A DNA stretch of 64,000 bases from Nymphaea colorata (lineage: Eukaryota > Streptophyta > Magnoliopsida > Nymphaeales > Nymphaeaceae), in the NCBI RefSeq assembly GCF_008831285.2, contig NC_045144.1, positions 4,208,268-4,272,267 on the forward strand, in the 5' to 3' direction. Made by a program: the position numbers and the translations under genes. The stretch's first letter is position 1; the number at the start of each line of letters is the position of its first letter. Positions 39,305-51,734 of the stretch are shown here, in pieces. The notes under the pieces are model-generated. The model was not told the origin of the DNA, did not search any database, and saw only the letters and a list, made by a program, of their open reading frames with translations.

Positions 39305-39480
39305 GTGGAGACGAGCACTCTGAGTCAAGCTGGAGTTCGAGCTCGGACTCGGTTGAGCGAGTCAAGTTCAAACTCACCTTATAAAGCTCAAGTTGAGCTA
39401 TATGTGACTCGAGTTGAGTTCAAGCTGACCAAGCTCGAGCTCAGCTGGCTGGAACTCGCTCGAGCTCGGCTCACTCGTCG
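39305..39480. repeat. GAGCTCGAG-rich repeat, second copy
   Basis: The stretch is built of gagctcgg, gactcggttgagcgag, tcaagctc, gagttgag and gctcgagctcgg words over about 175 bp. It carries a weak pair of inverted ends (near taaaatgtggag at the left and ctccacctct-like sequence at about 39510). It resembles the hAT-like element at 61258-61488 in composition. Confidence 0.45.
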
Positions 39481-42400
39481 TACATCGCTACTTATTTGTA
39501 TGGGTTGTCCACCTCTAACACCGCTGGCAGGGCCAACCGGCGTACTAGGTTAAGCCCATCAGTCTGATCACCCGCCCAGACCGTGCCGTAGGACCAGTTT
39601 TTGTTAGGCCCCATGATAAATTAATACTCCACAAAAATACCGTAGAACATATTAATTATTTTTTTCAGTTCATCTAAAACTATTAAACTATGCTTTTAGT
39701 TTCTTTTTCAGTTCTATATTCATTAAACATCAGGCATCCAATCGAACTCATTGCTTATAAAATTAGTTTGAAGTTTCTTTTGTCAAACTGTAATGTACTG
39801 CTGACATCAAAACTAAGCATACACATTGAAATTGACTACCTTGAATTTTTTTTTTCCGCTCCCTCTCTCTCTCTCTCTTTTCCATCATATTTTACATGTA
39901 AACATAATGTCTTGATTCTTGAAGGTATTGAATGAAGCAGCTTTATCCTCATTAAGCCCTCTATGGTTCCGAGTTGCCCATTCAAATCGAATCAGTGGCA
40001 AACCAACTTGATTCTATGGCCGATTCAAGAGTGCCACTGTGGATTATATATTTAATATATCTTAAAAATAACTTATTTTTTAAATATTTCTACGATTTTT
40101 TCTATTTTCTTTTTTAAATGACTTCTTTAAATACTTTTGGCCGATTCACGGTTCCAATTAACCAATTTTTATAACGCTACATGGAACCAACACAATAGTA
40201 TGAGAGAGAAACTGGTACTTCCCTGTCATGACTATAGTGTGCGAACCAGAGTAGTACTATGATAAAGAAAAGGAAGAGGTGGTTTCAAGTTGCAAATGCA
40301 AGTTGGTGATGAAATGAGTTGGACTTCGTCTTTTTCTGGAACATTATACACATTTGTTTTTACATCCTAAGCAGTTAAAGTTAAACACGATGGTTGAATA
40401 TTTTTAGATCGTGTAAGAGTACTGTCTCTTGCTCCTCATTGTTGGCTGTTAGTTGCATCTTGCAGAGAACAGTTGTGAGTTGTTCTTTTTGGATTTTCAG
40501 TCCTTAAGGAATTTTTACCTTTTCAGAGTTTGCTTGCTTGTACTCATTTTGCACAAAGGCCAACTTCAAGCTGCTGGCATCCATGGCGAAGAACCCATGT
40601 GATAAATGAGTAGGACCAGTCAACTGGTCCATCCAGTCTGATACTTTTAAACCTTTTCTTTTTCTTTTTCTTTTTTTTTTTTCTTTTTTTTTTACCTCCA
40701 TGAAAATCACCATAAAATCATATGTTTTGGACATACATGATGAACTTTATAAACTAAAAAGATTTTGACCGCAGAGGCTGATGTACATTTGGGCTTGGAT
40801 GTGCAGTTGCCCATGTGACCCACAAAAATTTATTACTACTTTGCTTCCTTGTATACCGGTATCTTCAGTCATTTGCTTGTTTATACATTGGTACCATCCA
40901 ACCATTTCTATAATAAGGATTTTTTAAGAAGCTTATATGTACCGGTGCCCCTCAACCAAAAATTTTTGGTTACGAAGATGATGACATTATATATACAAGA
41001 GATACCAATCACTGTAACTAGGTTGTCATTTGAAAGAGATGAATGGTTGAGAGGAAAACAATGAAAAAATATATGAAACGAAGACGTCACAAGCAAAATT
41101 TTTATATGTTGCCAAACGAATCCTTCCAAACACTGCTTGAATTTTATCAAAATAAAACCCAACCTGCAAAACATTTTGGCAGGATGTAAAAGCACAGGTG
41201 GTAAGATATCGTGCATTCCTGGCATTGAGCTCTTGACCTCCTTGTTTGCACAATCCCTTATGTATGTACAAACAACATACATAAACGACCCTCTTAAAAT
41301 CATCAAGCGATCGGTCGAATCTGTTTAGAATGTGAATGAAATGAGTGATCATATGCATATTTAGGATGTGGCTCTAAAACTTTGTCCTTTGGGCGATAAT
41401 GGATTCGATTTTTCTATGTATTTTTTGTTCACATTCTTGCAGATGAAGTGAAACGGGACGGTAATTGCGGTCATAAATGAACAAGAAAGAAGACAGATTG
41501 GGCTCAGCGTTCTGCCCACATCAAGGCCATGGAGGGATCAAAAACTTTATTGCCACAAAAGGAGAGGACTAGATACAATAATCTTTTCTTAAATACACTA
41601 ACTGCATCACCACAAACAAAAGGAGTGTCACCACAAAGAGCCAATCTTTTATCTTTCTTTAATCGATAAGTCACTCGAAAATACAAACATTTACAGAGAC
41701 GGATCACTTGCATACATTGGAATAAAGAAGAATCCAAGTAAGTTCTGTCTCTTTCTGCCCCCATCTCTCTTTTATATATAGTTTATATGTATATTCTCTT
41801 AACTTTTTGGTGCTTAAGAAAACTTTTCGAATGCAGGTTAAGATGACCACCATCTTGGCCGGTCTGTCTTTTTATGGGTTGGGCACCTTGATTAATGAGG
41901 CTTCTTCTTGTTTGAGAATTCCAATTGGCTGGGCCGATCGAGGAACTTACAGTGCCTTTATGTATTTACTGAGGGAAAAACTATGTGCAACCGTAGCCCT
42001 GAAAGGAATAATCGTAAGTTCACTAAGTTTAGACCTTGAAGGCAGGGAGGAGGATGGGGAGCATTGTGGTCGGGTTCCCTCCCACACACCCAAGGGCAGA
42101 GGGATGGGGAGGGCCACCTAGGCCTTAGCCCTATCCAAGCCAATTAAAAAAAAAATACATTGAAAAAATTAAAAAATTTTAGTTGTGTCATGGATTGTTT
42201 GGATTCAAATTCAGTTTGGCCCTACCTGAATCGAGAGATTGAACTGTTTGTCCTGCTCCTAAAAAAATCTTGGCTCCACCCCTGCACACACCCGACTATA
42301 TGCAACTACGATTTTCAGTAAAATTTTGCTTCCACAATGAGATAACCACATTACTTTGTTATGGGAAATTAATTGAAAATTCATAAACCCAATCTCTTTG

Positions 42401-42742
42401 AGCTTGTGAATCGAGTCCAGAATGTCCTTTAAGGTAAAGAAAATTAGGGTTGTGTTTAGATGATATCCTCAAGAAAAGTTGTTATGTGAAACCTTGGGAG
42501 GGCATTGGATGGCACTCTCATCCAACTTAATTTTGTTGAAACATGGTTTGTTTGTTTGGGTGAGAGAATCCAAAACTTAGCTTAGGTCAACATGCCTTTT
42601 ACATAGTCAAGTTTTGCCAAAATTGGGTTTTACTCAAACCCACTTACGATGGCACCCAAATACTCCAAAAGAACTTACTTTTACATTTAAAATCATGTTT
42701 TGTCTCCAAAATCTGATTTAGGTGCAATAGAAACACTCATTA

Positions 42743-42903
42743 AGGGCAGTTTGGCAAATGGAAAGATGTGTAAGTGTTTCATGAATCTGTCTTAAAATTT
42801 GAGTAGATTCATGAACACTAGTTTTATTGTTATATAAATTTGCTTTAATCTTTGGGTTAGATTCATAGAACCGTCACGTAGTGTCCAACTGCCAAATGAC
42901 CCC
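42743..42903. mobile_element. MITE-like element, about 161 bp
   Basis: The left end agggcagtttggca pairs with the right end, whose reverse complement is ggggtcatttggcagt. The interior contains an imperfect inner inverted repeat of tagattcatgaa-type words and no coding potential. A flanking duplication was not evident, so the ends are approximate. Confidence 0.5.
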
Positions 42904-44639
42904 AAATGTCTTTTGGCAGTGAGAGCATATAACTACTTATTATTTTATGAGCATCTACCTAAATATTGAGGTAGATAAATAAAACACTATGGTACAATAT
43001 CCTATACATGAAACACTAAAATGGCCCCTTCTGTGTCTAGCAAGTTTTTGAACAAGGTCTTTTGTATTTAGTATAAGAATTCAAAAACTATGTTTTACCT
43101 AGGGGGCAGGTCATTCATGCCCTTTTTGAAGAATGTCATTTTGTCAATAGTAATTTTTTCACAAATTCAATTTTGTAAGTCATCCAAACAACATCCTTTA
43201 AACGCCATCTTAGAAGCAAAGCAAAGCAAGCAATGGTGTTTGAGGGTGTCACCGGAACACTCTGGCTGCGAGTTGAACACGGGGTAAAAAACTGAAAAAG
43301 GCAAATGGGAAACTTGATAATGAGAATTAAGTGCTCTAGAAACATCTCTAAATTAAATAATCCGACTACAAGACACATTTGAAAGTCTGAAATTTAAGGA
43401 GCAGCAGCAGATTATTCTTTTTCTTTATCACAATTCTCAAATGAAAAAGTCATGAATTAAAACTGACGATCAGGATGAAGGTATCGTGGTTGGCTTTCTT
43501 CCTGGAGGGTTGCATCGGAAGGCATTATGGCGGATCACTTTATCAAATTTCTGGAAGATACGACGACGTCCCACTTAACATTATGATAAGGAACACCAAA
43601 ATCCAGCGCATCAGTCTTGTTCGAAGCAGCTGTTAGTAGTCCAAATCCTCATTTGGACTGATGACGACGACGCCCAACACCTTCGAGTGGCTGTCGTTCA
43701 ATGGGCGGCCCCCAACTTCTGGTTTTCCCTCCTCCCTCCCTTCTGCTTCCGCCAGGTGTTACCCTCCATGATTTCATCGTCGTCATCAATTGAAAATGCA
43801 GCCAAGAAAGTCTCCACTCCACTGTTGACTGCAACACCGCTTAGCCGACCAAACCTACGTGCTCTTGGTCATGCCCTTGTAAATCTAAAGACTAAAATCA
43901 GGGAGGTGAGGTCGGTCATCGGTTCGGCGAGGAAGATACGGCATGGCCTTTAGTTTAGACTGATCATCACGAGAGCGTATGGGATGAAGTTATGATGATC
44001 TTCTTTCACAGAATAATATAACGTCAGGAAAAATGGAAGACATCACAGAAAAACTTTAAAATCACTGCAAAAAATACATCATTCATGCATTTTGCGATGC
44101 TCACATTGAGTTGGAAAAAAAAAAAAAAAAAAAAGCCATATCCAAGGCAAAGTGAGAAACAATCTTCACTTTGTTCTGCAATTTCCCCTGCTTTTGGAAA
44201 GATACCTACCTACCCATTAGTTTTTGGTGCAGTTTAATGCCCATATGAGTTTCAGGTGTCTGTTTAGAGTAGTAGCTTCAGGGATGAACCTACATCAGCT
44301 CACCCCGGTGTTGAATTTAACTTGTCAAACCTGCAGCCCCATCAAAGACTTCGATTTGTCGGCGATAAAATTTATCGAGCCGGGAGGAATCGAACTCTTA
44401 ATTAACTGCTTTCTCTTTTTTCTTTTTTTCTTCAAGCATCCAACGCCAAAATCATTGATGGGGAAGGATGAGTTACGGAAACAAAAAATATTGCAGAGGT
44501 CAAATCGCTGTCCGAAGGATGTCGGTTTCCGTTAACATAGTTTGACAGAGCCAGATTTTCAAGGAAGGGAAAGAAAAAAGTAAAGCAAGGACAAAAGGAG
44601 GAAGGCGGAGGGAGGGACCATGAAATGAACGGCAGACTT

Positions 44640-45210
44640 CGGTAAATTTTTTGCAGTAAATCTTAAAAAGGATCCGGGAAGAAGAGCAGGAGCAAAAAGC
44701 AGAACAACGAGCCGTTGGAGATATTATTTAAAAAGAATAGAGCCTCCCCTAATAAGAGTCTGACCTGTCGGACAGCGACGTCTAGAGGAGGGGTGGGACC
44801 CAGCAAGAGGGCCGTTGGAGCTGCGCCGTGCTTAACGTTCGTGTGTTACAGCGAATGGCCGGGCTGGAAAGTCGCCTGAGCGGGCCCCACGCTCCCTCCC
44901 CCCCCCCACAAAGAGCCTTTGCTGACTTGTCACTGTTCTTTCTTGTCCCCCCCCCCCGGAAGTGGGCCCCGCCGCCACGACCGTCCCTCATCGTCCGAAG
45001 AGTTCCGTGCTCCAGAACCTTCGGGACCGAGCGATCAGGACAAGTGGACGGCCGAACTAATCGCTCTGAAGGGCTCCACCCTTTGAGGAAATTAAATGCC
45101 CGGAGCCAAAGGGTGGACAACTTGGTCACGCCACCTCCGCATATTCTTAGCATCCAACGGCACACGTTGCCCCGTCCAAGCCTACCCACTCCCCCCCTAC
45201 TTTTTTTTTT
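44640..45210. other. GC-rich block with long C tracts
   Basis: Within very AT-rich surroundings, about 570 bp is GC-rich, with C runs of about nine to eleven bases at 44897-44910 and 44947-44958, and words such as gcgggcccc and gtgggccccgcc. Open frames exist on both strands (148 residues on plus, 165 on minus), which is expected of any GC-rich stretch. No protein motif is recognisable. The GGGCCC words resemble those just upstream of the PIP2 gene at 49040-49065. Confidence 0.4.
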
Positions 45211-46989
45211 CTTTTCTAGAAAAAAATCAATCAAACATGAATCAATAATGCTGCTGATACTGCCAACACCATGAATCAACTAACGCATTAAAATTATGTT
45301 GGAAAAGACGTAAACCAAGTGTTAATCACCATCTAAGGCCGCCGAAGTTTTTACCTTAATGGTGCTTGGTCTGTTTTGGTGCTTTCAAGTACCACCTTTC
45401 AGTAGTGTAGCTACATTGTGACTGTTGTGAATAGTTACCTATACAGTCTCTTAAAAAAGTTTTTTTATTTTTAAATAAAAATTTTAAATATTTATTATTA
45501 TATGTATATAAGCGTCCCATCAAATTTGAGTACTTTTAAACAATTATCTTTCCAATGAATTTTTCTGGCAATGCTATTGCCGCCTTTGCCACACTTCAAC
45601 TAAATGTCAAATCCTTTTGCAAACTGTGTTCTATTAATCTCCTCCTTTCGGTGTTCCTCCCATCAAACAACTACTTACGACTCAAATTGGTTCCTTGGTT
45701 TACATATACAATTGGAAGACAAAAGAAGAAAAAAGATCGGGCATTTTGGTTATTTAGTATTAATTCAACAATATTTTAGTTACTGTGGGACAATTAAAAA
45801 CCCAAACCCTAATAAAGGCTAGGAAACTTTGGAAAAGCAACTCCTAATTAAGCTAGTAGCTTTACCAACAAGCATAGGTGGTGCATGTTCACATATATTA
45901 ATATGGTTGGTATGTTACCCTTTAAGTGCAAAACCAGTAAAGAATTAACTTGACCATTGATTTATTCAAGAAGGGAGACGGACGGAAAATCATGAAAAAA
46001 AAAGGAGATAACATATTTTAGTCCTCTAACATTAATTAATAACTTTTTCTTCAAAATTTATTTTTTTATGCGTCTTACATCTAAGGGTCACTTGCATGCT
46101 AATCTCATATTATATATATATGAGCATGGATGACAAAATATTCATCCTGAGACTCTTTTTACAGTCCATCAATCAAACCTTTGTAAAGGGAGAAAAAAAA
46201 AGGGGGGGAAGGTTCTCATCCTTTTTTGTTGTCTTCATATCTGCTTGTAGTTCAGTGAAACTAATCACGCTGCTGTGATCTTCGGCGCTGACACGAAAAG
46301 TCGGAGCTGGTGTCCCAAACAAATTCTTATATGGCCTGAAAAATTTGCCAGTGTTTCTTTTGTCTTAAAAGAGGTTTCTTACATCTTTTTGTTCGGCAGA
46401 TTTTCCGGCCGGTACGTTACTGAAAAACTGGGCCACCTACTGCCGGATCTCTAATTATTTCCCAATGTATATAATTACTAAATAATTTACGGAAAGGCGC
46501 GCATCTTTTGTTTAATCACATTATAGCCGCTTGTTTTCAGCAGTTTATATTTTTTTCATTGAAAAAAAAACTAATTTTTTTTTTTAACTTATCGATTCCT
46601 AAGTTTACAAGTAACGGTCACCAAGAAACGGTAAAAACCTTTTTGATCGACGTAAAAATGAGGTTAGGCTGATGCTTACTTATTTCATTCACCAACATGA
46701 TTAGGCCTGTACGTCCAAAAGAGAAATACAAATAATAATTTTCTTATCTATACCTAACTTATGTGAAATTCACGAATCCATTGCTCGCATATATTTTTTA
46801 ACTCTACACCTATATATATATGGGAAATTCACATATATCTATTGATAAACAACCAAACTCTCTCCCTTTTCATATGTGAAGCAAGAATCTACTATTATCT
46901 CCACGTAAACTAATCTCTCTCTCTCTCTCTCTCTTCCCCCCACCCCACTCAAAAAATAATAATAATAATAAAATTTACATCTAAATTTT

Positions 46990-47170
46990 CACTTTGTCAT
47001 ATATAAAAAATTTGAAAAATGATATTTCGGTTCCTATCAAAATCTAAAAACTTTAATTTGGCTCCCCTTATAAATTTTAGAAAACTTCACTTTGTCATAT
47101 ATAAAAAATTTTAAAAATGATATTTTGGTCCCTATGAAAATCTAAAAACTTTAATTCGGTGAAAATTTTC
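46990..47170. repeat. 98-bp tandem duplication (two diverged copies)
   Basis: A block beginning cactttgtcatatataaa and continuing through aaaatgatatttcgg and aatctaaaaactttaatt occurs at 46990 and again at 47088 with a few substitutions. Its wording (ttggtccctatgaaaatc) is typical of non-coding plant retrotransposon-derived repeats, but I could not define an element. Confidence 0.8.
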
Positions 47171-48118
47171 TCCCTTTAGCCCCCTGGACAGCGACATGCA
47201 AGAGGCTAACGTGAGGTTGCATGGCGGAGTTGCCCCACATATGACGCTGTTTAACTTCTCATCAACGCCACACATTTTGTTTAGTGGCGTTTGACTTTGT
47301 GCTTTTAACATATTACAAAGTCTAAATATTATCATTTACCTGCATTTTCAATCGTAATTTATGCAAGAAATTAAAACTCCTTTTAATTTTGATTTTTTTT
47401 TCTGAAAATTAAGCATGTTTTAGTCCTGATTCTAATAATTATGAACAGAAACGACGTTAATTTCTTCACCATTGTGAAGAAAACTAATTGATTAAAGGAT
47501 CCGTTGTTATGACTATTACCATCAAAATCACATCGAGATCTTTCACGTAATTTTCTGTCAAAACGTGTCACTCTCATAGGGACGTCAATCGATCTATCTG
47601 GATCTTAATCGTCAACATCCAATTAGTAAATCATAACGAATTTGAATTTAAGAAATCACATTCAATAAAATTCTGACTTAGTTTCAATTTCACAAACCCA
47701 ATCAGAGAATATAGAACGCATTGAGATAATTAGTTAAGTTTTCCTATATTTAAAAACACTATGAAAGTCCCTTCTCAACATGCTATAATGCGGCTTGGAA
47801 TTAGTTAAAACATATATTTAAATTTGGTTTGAAGTTCAAAGTACATATTTAAATTGGATTTCGAACTGGAATTGATGTTATATTTGCATAGTTTATAGAT
47901 ATTTCTCATTCGATTCCAAATTGCAATTTAAATTTGTGAACATGATACTATTCGAACGTGTTCCATCGACTCTATTTTTCTTATCTAAAGAAGAAGAAAA
48001 AAATGTTTTCCCCAAGGTATACCATTTTCATGGCATACTGGGTCTCAACTCCTACGGTTTCGTTTTTGCATAAAAATTCAGTCCGGTGTTTCTTTTCCTT
48101 TTTTTTTTTTACTTTTAA

Positions 48119-48444
48119 GGGGTTGTTTGATGCATTGAAAATAGGAATTTGGAAATAAGTTTTCATAAATCTAAAACCTCTTTGTGTTTGTTGTCCTTGT
48201 TTCAGAAAATAAATTTCTAAGAATGAAAGAAGAAAAAACAAAATAGCTGGATTAAGAATCCATTGGTAACTTCTTTCATCTTGAAAATTTTGCTCTGCAC
48301 CTTGAGATGGAAAGAAATTTTTCTGAAAACCAACCCAACGTTCATTTTTCTCATCTCATGTTTGATGGGCAAAAAAAATTTTCAACAATTTGAGTTATAT
48401 TAACATGGTTGCAGGAAATATCCTGTCCATCAAACAACAGGCTC
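48119..48444. mobile_element. MITE-like element, 326 bp, Harbinger-like, with TAA flanks
   Basis: The left end ggggttgtttgatg pairs with the right end, whose reverse complement is gagcctgttgtttgatg; 11 bases of the arms are identical. TAA stands at 48116-48118 on the left and 48445-48447 on the right, which fits the TAA/TTA target choice of PIF/Harbinger elements. The interior is AT-rich and codes for nothing. Three-base flanks can match by chance, so the class is tentative. Confidence 0.55.
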
Positions 48445-49211
48445 TAATTGTCTGACAGAAGCAAATGCAGGACTGGAAGCCTCGCAAATCAAATTTCGTT
48501 CAAACAAAAGATACAGGACGTCCGGAACACAATGTCCGTGCGCTCCTAAGGTGGAATGATTTTATTAAAAGAACAAAGGTTAATCCCGTCCCTTTTTATT
48601 GAATGGTAGGACAGAAATACCCCAAGCCAGAACTTGGAAGAATGTGTTTCCTCAGTTTTTTTTTTTTTTTATTGCTATTTACCTTTAAGAAGGAGTAATA
48701 TCACGGTCTGTAGAAAGTGGGACATATTTGAAACTAATATATATTTTTTCTAAATCACGCATTCGCTGTCCGTTAGGCCGGACAAAGTCCCGGTCTTTTT
48801 TATTTTTCATTTTTTACTTCATTGTTTTACCGGGAGGGTCAAGAATTTACTGCGCCATTCCTACGTTACGTACCGCAGAGCTCGGCCCCCGAGTTGTCAC
48901 GCTCAGGACAGCCTAGACTCATCTCCGGCGAACAGGAGGGGAATTTTAAAAAAAAAAAAAAAATTAAAGTAATAATAATAAGGGGACCACCCCAACCCAA
49001 CGTTTTTATCTGATATTACTTAACGACCCGACCCGTTTGGAGGGGGCCCCAGTGATGGGGCCCACAGCCCGAAACGGACGAGATTATCCAGTTTGAAAGC
49101 GGTCCCCACGCTTTAAAGTTGAAATAATCGGGCCATTAGTCGGTTTGGACGGCAAATTGTTGAGGAGAAAAAATAAAATAAAAAACGTGGCAATACGCCG
49201 TTAACTTTGCC

Positions 49212-49219
49212 GATAAATA
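49212..49219 (+). promoter_or_regulatory. TATA box of the PIP2 gene
   Basis: The sequence gataaata lies about 115 bp before the start codon at 49333, which would place transcription start near 49245. This matters because an in-frame ATG at 49207 would otherwise add 42 residues; it lies before the TATA box and so should not be in the mRNA. Confidence 0.5.
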
Positions 49220-49332
49220 GCTCCGACCTTCCAGAGCGCCCTGCTACACAGACCAGGAGTACCAGAGCCTTCCTCCTCTTCTTCTTCTTCTTCTTCTGCA
49301 CTTTTTGGTTGAGAGACAGCGAGCGGCTCGGG

Positions 49333-49735
49333 ATGGGGAAGGACACAGAGGTGACGGAGCAGGCGCCTGAGTTCACGGCCAAGGACTACACGGACCCTCC
49401 GCCGGCTCCCCTCTTCGACGCAGATGAGCTCACCAAGTGGTCCTTCTACAGGGCCGTCATCGCCGAGTTCATCGCCACCCTCCTCTTCCTCTACATCACC
49501 GTGGCCACCGTCATCGGGTACAAGCACCAGTCGGCCACTGACGCCTGCGCCGGAGTTGGGATACTGGGCATCGCCTGGGCCTTCGGCGGCATGATCTTCG
49601 TCCTCGTCTACTGCACCGCCGGCATCTCAGGTCTCGCCCTCTGCTCTCTCCTTTATTTCTTCCCTTCCTTTTCTTTCTCACTCTCACTCCTTTCCTCTCC
49701 CAAGTTACTTGGTTCCACTCCCACACAGACGGGGA

Positions 49736-49787
<52 letters not shown>

Positions 49788-51734
49788 GAGCAGAGAGAGC
49801 GAAGGAAAAACGTTCTACGCTTGTATCATGGAGACGGAATAAATTCGTCAGGGAAGTGAGCAAAACGATCTTTTCTTCCCCAGAATGCCGCCGTTTAAGC
49901 TAAAGTCATCACCACCTAAGCCGAAAAGTAAAGAACGGAGAGCTCCCAAGTCTCGTTTTCTTGTTTTCACCTACTTTTTCTCAGTTTATAAACACAATCT
50001 TAAGGTTAGCACGCCCTAAAGAAGACATGGTTCTCTAAAAGCTCTGTATCTTTTACACTGGTTTGGTCTTCCTCTTCCGTCTGCCGGTTTTTCTTTGTTT
50101 TTTGAACGATGGAGGTCGATTGAAAATCTTTCTTCAGATGCACGTCCCTGTGAATGTTTGTAGTGCTTAACCCCTTCTGTTGGATCTTAAAAGTACTGAC
50201 GCATCGTTCCGCTTGTTGGCTTTAGGGGGTCACATCAACCCTGCGGTGACGTTCGGGCTGTTCTTGGCGAGGAAGGTGTCGTTGGTGAGGGCGATATTCT
50301 ACATCGTGGCTCAGTGCCTCGGCGCCATCTGCGGCGCGGGGCTAGTGAAGGCCTTCCAGAAAGCTTTCTACGTCCGCTACAACGGTGGTGCCAACATGCT
50401 CAACAACGGCGTCTCTAAGGGCGTCGGCCTCTCCGCCGAGATAATCGGTACTTTCGTGCTCGTCTACACAGTCTTCTCTGCCACCGATCCCAAGAGAAGC
50501 GCCAGAGACTGCCATGTTCCGGTAAGATCCCTTCAGCTTCTTCATCATCTCCTTATCTTGTTCTCTTGAGACCTTTGATTGGTTGTTCCCGTTCTGAACC
50601 TCGAAGGCCAAACGTATAAACTACATCACTGGTGTGTTTTTGAGTTTCTGCGTTTTCTTGCATTTCATAGTAAGAAAATGAAACACTGAGCCTTGTTGTT
50701 GTTATTCTGCGTCTGGTTCTGCTTGTTTCAAGAACATGAAAGCGAAACTTCTTCTTCTTCTTCTTCCACCAACGACAAATCAGACCTGCTGTAATTAGTG
50801 TTCAAATTAGAGATTAACCTTAAAAGTGGACGTTCATGGATTATTCATGATAATTGAGACACGGAAGCGCGCGCCTTAGATAGGTTTGTTCCCTAGTGGT
50901 GCTGGGGGGCCTATAAACCAGGGCTTCTATTTTGGGCTTTTCCTTGAAAACTGCAGCCGGATTTACTCTCTGTGTCCGTAGTTTTTGTCCTATTGCCTTT
51001 TCTTTTCCCCTCGGCACATTTATTGAAGTGCATGACATTGGATTCCCATTGTTTCAAACGGATCGAGTCATGCGTAGGAGGGGGGATACATTAACAATTT
51101 AACAAAATCTTCAACCTAAGATTTCGTGGCCTGACTCCTGTCGATTTCTCATCATCTTCAACCTCCTTTAAATTTCATTAGAACCCTGTTAAAGAATCAA
51201 GAATATTAGGTGCTCTTTGACATGTGTTGATGAAAATTATAATTTTCTGCTCATGGTTGTTCCTTTGAACGAAATGCAGGTCCTTGCACCACTGCCCATC
51301 GGGTTTGCCGTGTTCATGGTCCACCTTGCCACCATCCCTCTCACCGGCACGGGCATCAATCCGGCCAGGAGCTTCGGTCCCGCAGTCATCTACAACCACC
51401 ACGAGGCCTGGCACAACCATGTAAGGCCCTCCATCTCTGCTGCTTCCTTCTTTGGGCTCGAAATCCATCCTGGCATTTTTGTCCAGAATTCTGCTGTCAT
51501 TTATTGTCAGCTAGCCTCCTCTGACAATAGCAAAAAATAAAAGGAAAAAAAATGTTGTCAACCATTTTGATGGATAATCTACAAGGTGATTCATTTTTCG
51601 TTTGGATTTTGCAGTGGATCTACTGGGTGGGACCCTTCATTGGAGCTGCCTTTGCTGCTGCATATCACCAGTACATCCTCAGAGCTGCTGCCATCAAGGC
51701 CTTGGGATCATTCAGGAGCAACCCCCGTGTCTAG
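49333..51734 (+). CDS. PIP2: Plasma-membrane aquaporin, PIP2 subgroup
   Basis: The gene has four exons (49333-49630, 50226-50521, 51280-51420, 51615-51734), the canonical PIP gene structure, giving 284 residues. PIP2 proteins are six-helix tetrameric water channels of the plasma membrane, some also carrying hydrogen peroxide or CO2. The N terminus is [10 protein letters not shown], with the acidic [16 protein letters not shown] stretch that precedes TM1. The two pore motifs are NPA at 104-106 ([10 protein letters not shown]) and NPA at 225-227 ([11 protein letters not shown]). The water-selective filter positions His213, Thr222 and Arg228 are present. Regulatory sites of the subgroup are visible: loop B Ser118 in ARKVSLVRA, the loop D gating His196 in RDCHVP, and C-terminal Ser277 and Ser280 in GSFRSN. 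The short N terminus and the C-terminal serines separate it from PIP1. Intron 1 carries a (CT)n(CA)n tract. The tail ends in NPRV. No break or missing residue was seen. Confidence 0.97.
49738..49787. repeat. (CT)n(CA)n compound microsatellite in PIP2 intron 1
   Basis: About 31 bp of CT followed by about 20 bp of AC, inside the first intron and 107 bp past the donor site. It is a likely length-variable marker within the aquaporin gene. Confidence 0.95.

Larger units (their letters stand above)
36191..49200. other. Long gene-poor interval between the copia remnant and the PIP2 gene
   Basis: About 13 kb with no gene I can support. It contains short inverted-repeat elements (38318-38424, 42743-42903, 48119-48444), GAGCTCG-type repeats (about 36830-37210 and 39305-39480), a 98-bp duplication (46990-47170), a GC-rich block (44640-45210) and many A/T runs. 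Frames at 41807-42121, 43687-43953, 44224-44535 and 44828-45274 were read and match nothing I know. Confidence 0.6.

Noticed and set aside
41807-42121. 104-codon plus-strand frame in the gene-poor interval
   Set aside because: No recognisable domain; the second half is low complexity and merges with an A-rich tract.
44782-45279. 165-codon minus-strand and 148-codon plus-strand frames
   Set aside because: Both stem from the lack of AT-rich stop codons in the GC-rich block; they overlap each other and include translated C-runs and T-runs.
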